Assembly: GCA_937934775.1 (NCBI GenBank)
Contig: CALGYL010000149.1
Location: 1 to 7,280 of the forward strand
Length of the DNA stretch: 7,280 nt
DNA from: an uncultured Clostridia bacterium
GTDB taxonomy: Bacteria; Bacillota; Clostridia; Christensenellales; Aristaeellaceae
Direction: 5' to 3'
Position numbers and translations under genes: made by a program. Below are positions 6,105 through 7,280 of the stretch, piece by piece. The notes under the pieces were generated by a model. That model had not been told where the DNA came from, searched no databases, and saw only the letters and a list, made by a program, of their open reading frames with translations. The stretch's first letter is position 1. Each line of letters starts with the position of its first letter.

Positions 6105-6653
6105 TTGAATAATATTGCAAAGCTTATCCCGGCCCGCGTTCTTGAAATGAGAGAGATACTGGATCTCTCAATTCAAGAAATGGCTGAAAGATTGGGCGTC
6201 ACACCCGAGCAGTATATTGGTTATGAAAATGGCAGCGAGGACATTCCAATATCAATCCTTTACGAAATTGCGGGTATCTTCAAGGTAGATTTTAACGTCT
6301 TGCTTATGGGTGAAGAGGCTCGAATGAGAACCGCTTCAGTGGTCCGAGCCGGACAAGGCAAAGCTGTCGAGCGGTTTGAGGGGTATTCCTATCGCAGCTT
6401 GGCGAACAATTTTATCGGCAGGGTGATGGAACCGCTTCTTGTGGAACTCTCCCCCAATGACGAAACACCCAAGCCGGTTATGCATTCCGGGCAGGAGTTT
6501 AACCTGGTGCTCAGTGGGTGCATTGTTGTTTGCGTAGGGAAGATCGAGCACGTTTTGAATGCTGGCGACGCAATCTACTTTGATCCGATGCTGCCGCATT
6601 ATCAAATCGCCAAAGATACAAACGCGAAATTCCTGACAGTAATCTGTCAATGA
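6105..6653 (+). CDS. XRE-family regulator with C-terminal cupin domain
   Basis: A 182-residue transcription factor. Residues about 11-66 form an XRE helix-turn-helix (LSIQEMAERLGVTPEQYIGYENG) followed by a short linker. Residues about 105-180 form a single cupin barrel, with motif 1 containing H127, E131 and G138, and motif 2 containing G154, D155, P161 and H165. Such proteins (PuuR/SutR type) sense small metabolites through the cupin and control adjacent catabolic genes. The start is TTG at 6105, supported by GGAGG (6093-6097) at 7-nt spacing and a good promoter; no ATG is better placed. It ends 7 nt before an acyl-CoA synthetase gene, so its effector is plausibly that enzyme's substrate or product. 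Base composition is visibly more AT-rich than in the genes to the left. Confidence 0.9.
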   Translation: MNNIAKLIPARVLEMREILDLSIQEMAERLGVTPEQYIGYENGSEDIPISILYEIAGIFKVDFNVLLMGEEARMRTASVVRAGQGKAVERFEGYSYRSLANNFIGRVMEPLLVELSPNDETPKPVMHSGQEFNLVLSGCIVVCVGKIEHVLNAGDAIYFDPMLPHYQIAKDTNAKFLTVICQ

Positions 6654-6660
6654 GGAGAGA

Positions 6661-7280
6661 ATGAATTTGTATAATCCCATACTGAGCTCTTATGTGCCAA
6701 AACTTGATTTTGAATCCTATGATGATTTTGCGTCAAACTACAAAGTAAACGTCCCTGAGGACTTTAACTTTGGCTATGACGTCGTGGACCGTTGGGCAAG
6801 CCTCGAACCCGATAAGCTTGCCTTGCGGTGGTGCAACGATGAATTTGTTGTGAAGGAATACACCTTCGCTGAAGCGAAGGATCTTTCGAACCGGACTGCA
6901 AACGCATTTCGGCATGCCGGGATACAAAAGGGTGACATTGTCATGCTGATTCTCAAACAGCGTCCTGAAGCATGGTGGTGTATCACTGCGCTGTGCAAAA
7001 TTGGCGCTGTCTGTATCCCCGGTACCTATCAGCTGACCAAAAAGGATATTGTCTACCGCAGCAATCTTGCGAAAATCAAAATGATCGTTACGGTCGACGA
7101 CGCCGAAATCATCGAAAAAATCAACCAGGCGCGGCCGGACTGCCCTTCGCTCGAACTTCTGGCAAGCGTGGGCGACAGCTGTGTGCCCGATTATATCAAA
7201 TTCCGCGAGGCGGTTGCAAGCGAGTCGCCTGAATTGGAACGCGTTCCAAACAAGGTTACAGAACCCAACCTGATCTATTT
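6661..7280 (+). CDS. AMP-forming acyl-CoA synthetase, N-terminal part
   Basis: The gene is open through the window edge; 206 complete codons are visible. It belongs to the adenylate-forming superfamily, close to the medium-chain acyl-CoA / acetyl-CoA synthetases of Clostridia, which activate a carboxylic acid with ATP and CoA. Seen are VPEDFNFGYDVVDRWA (31-46), a region around SNRTANAFRHAGIQKGD (76-92), and KIGAVCIPGTYQLTKKDIVYR (113-133), a segment conserved in that subfamily. The sequence stops at EPNLIYF, just before where the P-loop (SGTTG-type) should begin, so the catalytic motifs cannot be checked. ATG at 6661 follows AGGAG (6653-6657) at only 3 nt; the in-frame TTG at 6667 would be at 9 nt. 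It is co-transcribed with the XRE-cupin gene. The acyl substrate is unknown. Confidence 0.88.
   Translation, partial: MNLYNPILSSYVPKLDFESYDDFASNYKVNVPEDFNFGYDVVDRWASLEPDKLALRWCNDEFVVKEYTFAEAKDLSNRTANAFRHAGIQKGDIVMLILKQRPEAWWCITALCKIGAVCIPGTYQLTKKDIVYRSNLAKIKMIVTVDDAEIIEKINQARPDCPSLELLASVGDSCVPDYIKFREAVASESPELERVPNKVTEPNLIY

Noticed and set aside
1..7280. CRISPR array, tRNA, rRNA, insertion sequence or toxin-antitoxin pair
   Set aside because: No spaced direct repeats of CRISPR length, no tRNA-like cloverleaf, no transposase frame or terminal repeats, and no paired small genes with the expected features were found on either strand.

Overview
The window reads as chromosomal DNA from a GC-rich member of the Firmicutes, most likely a Clostridia-type anaerobe. 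This rests on strong AGGAGG-type ribosome binding sites, TTG as a start codon, sigma-A-like promoters with extended -10 elements, and intrinsic terminators. The gene set also fits: an M18 aminopeptidase, RsgA, an orphan UroD-family protein, and an XRE-cupin regulator with an acyl-CoA synthetase. The lineage call is inference; no rRNA or marker gene is present.

Layout from left to right. Positions 1-408 hold no confident gene. They contain a repeated GGTCGGTT motif, a terminator for the leftward gene that follows, and possibly the first codons of another leftward gene at the edge. Positions 409-1647 (minus) encode a UroD-family protein that is not HemE. A 241-bp divergent intergenic region follows, with promoters for both directions and a nest of inverted repeats including a 15-bp palindrome. 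Positions 1889-3268 (plus) encode an M18 aminopeptidase, closed by a clear terminator at 3325-3360. The gap 3269-3792 carries what looks like a complete small transcription unit: promoter, leader hairpin, ribosome binding site, broken short reading frame and terminator. A long A/T-tract hairpin comes next. Then come rsgA (3793-4878) and a tandem-GNAT acetyltransferase gene (4859-5806), overlapping by 20 nt and probably translationally coupled. Two hairpins follow the second gene. A good extended -10 promoter at 6043-6071 drives an XRE-cupin regulator (TTG start, 6105-6653) and, 7 nt later, an AMP-forming acyl-CoA synthetase (6661 to beyond the window).

How the genes relate: the M18 peptidase and the UroD protein are divergent and could share an operator. 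RsgA (30S subunit maturation) and the GNAT protein form one unit, though what links them is not evident. The XRE-cupin and synthetase pair is a regulator-plus-enzyme operon, plausibly sensing a carboxylic acid or its CoA ester. Nothing here is clearly a new defence or mobile system. The best candidates for something undescribed are the small unit at 3387-3647 and the operator-like palindromes at 1731-1859.
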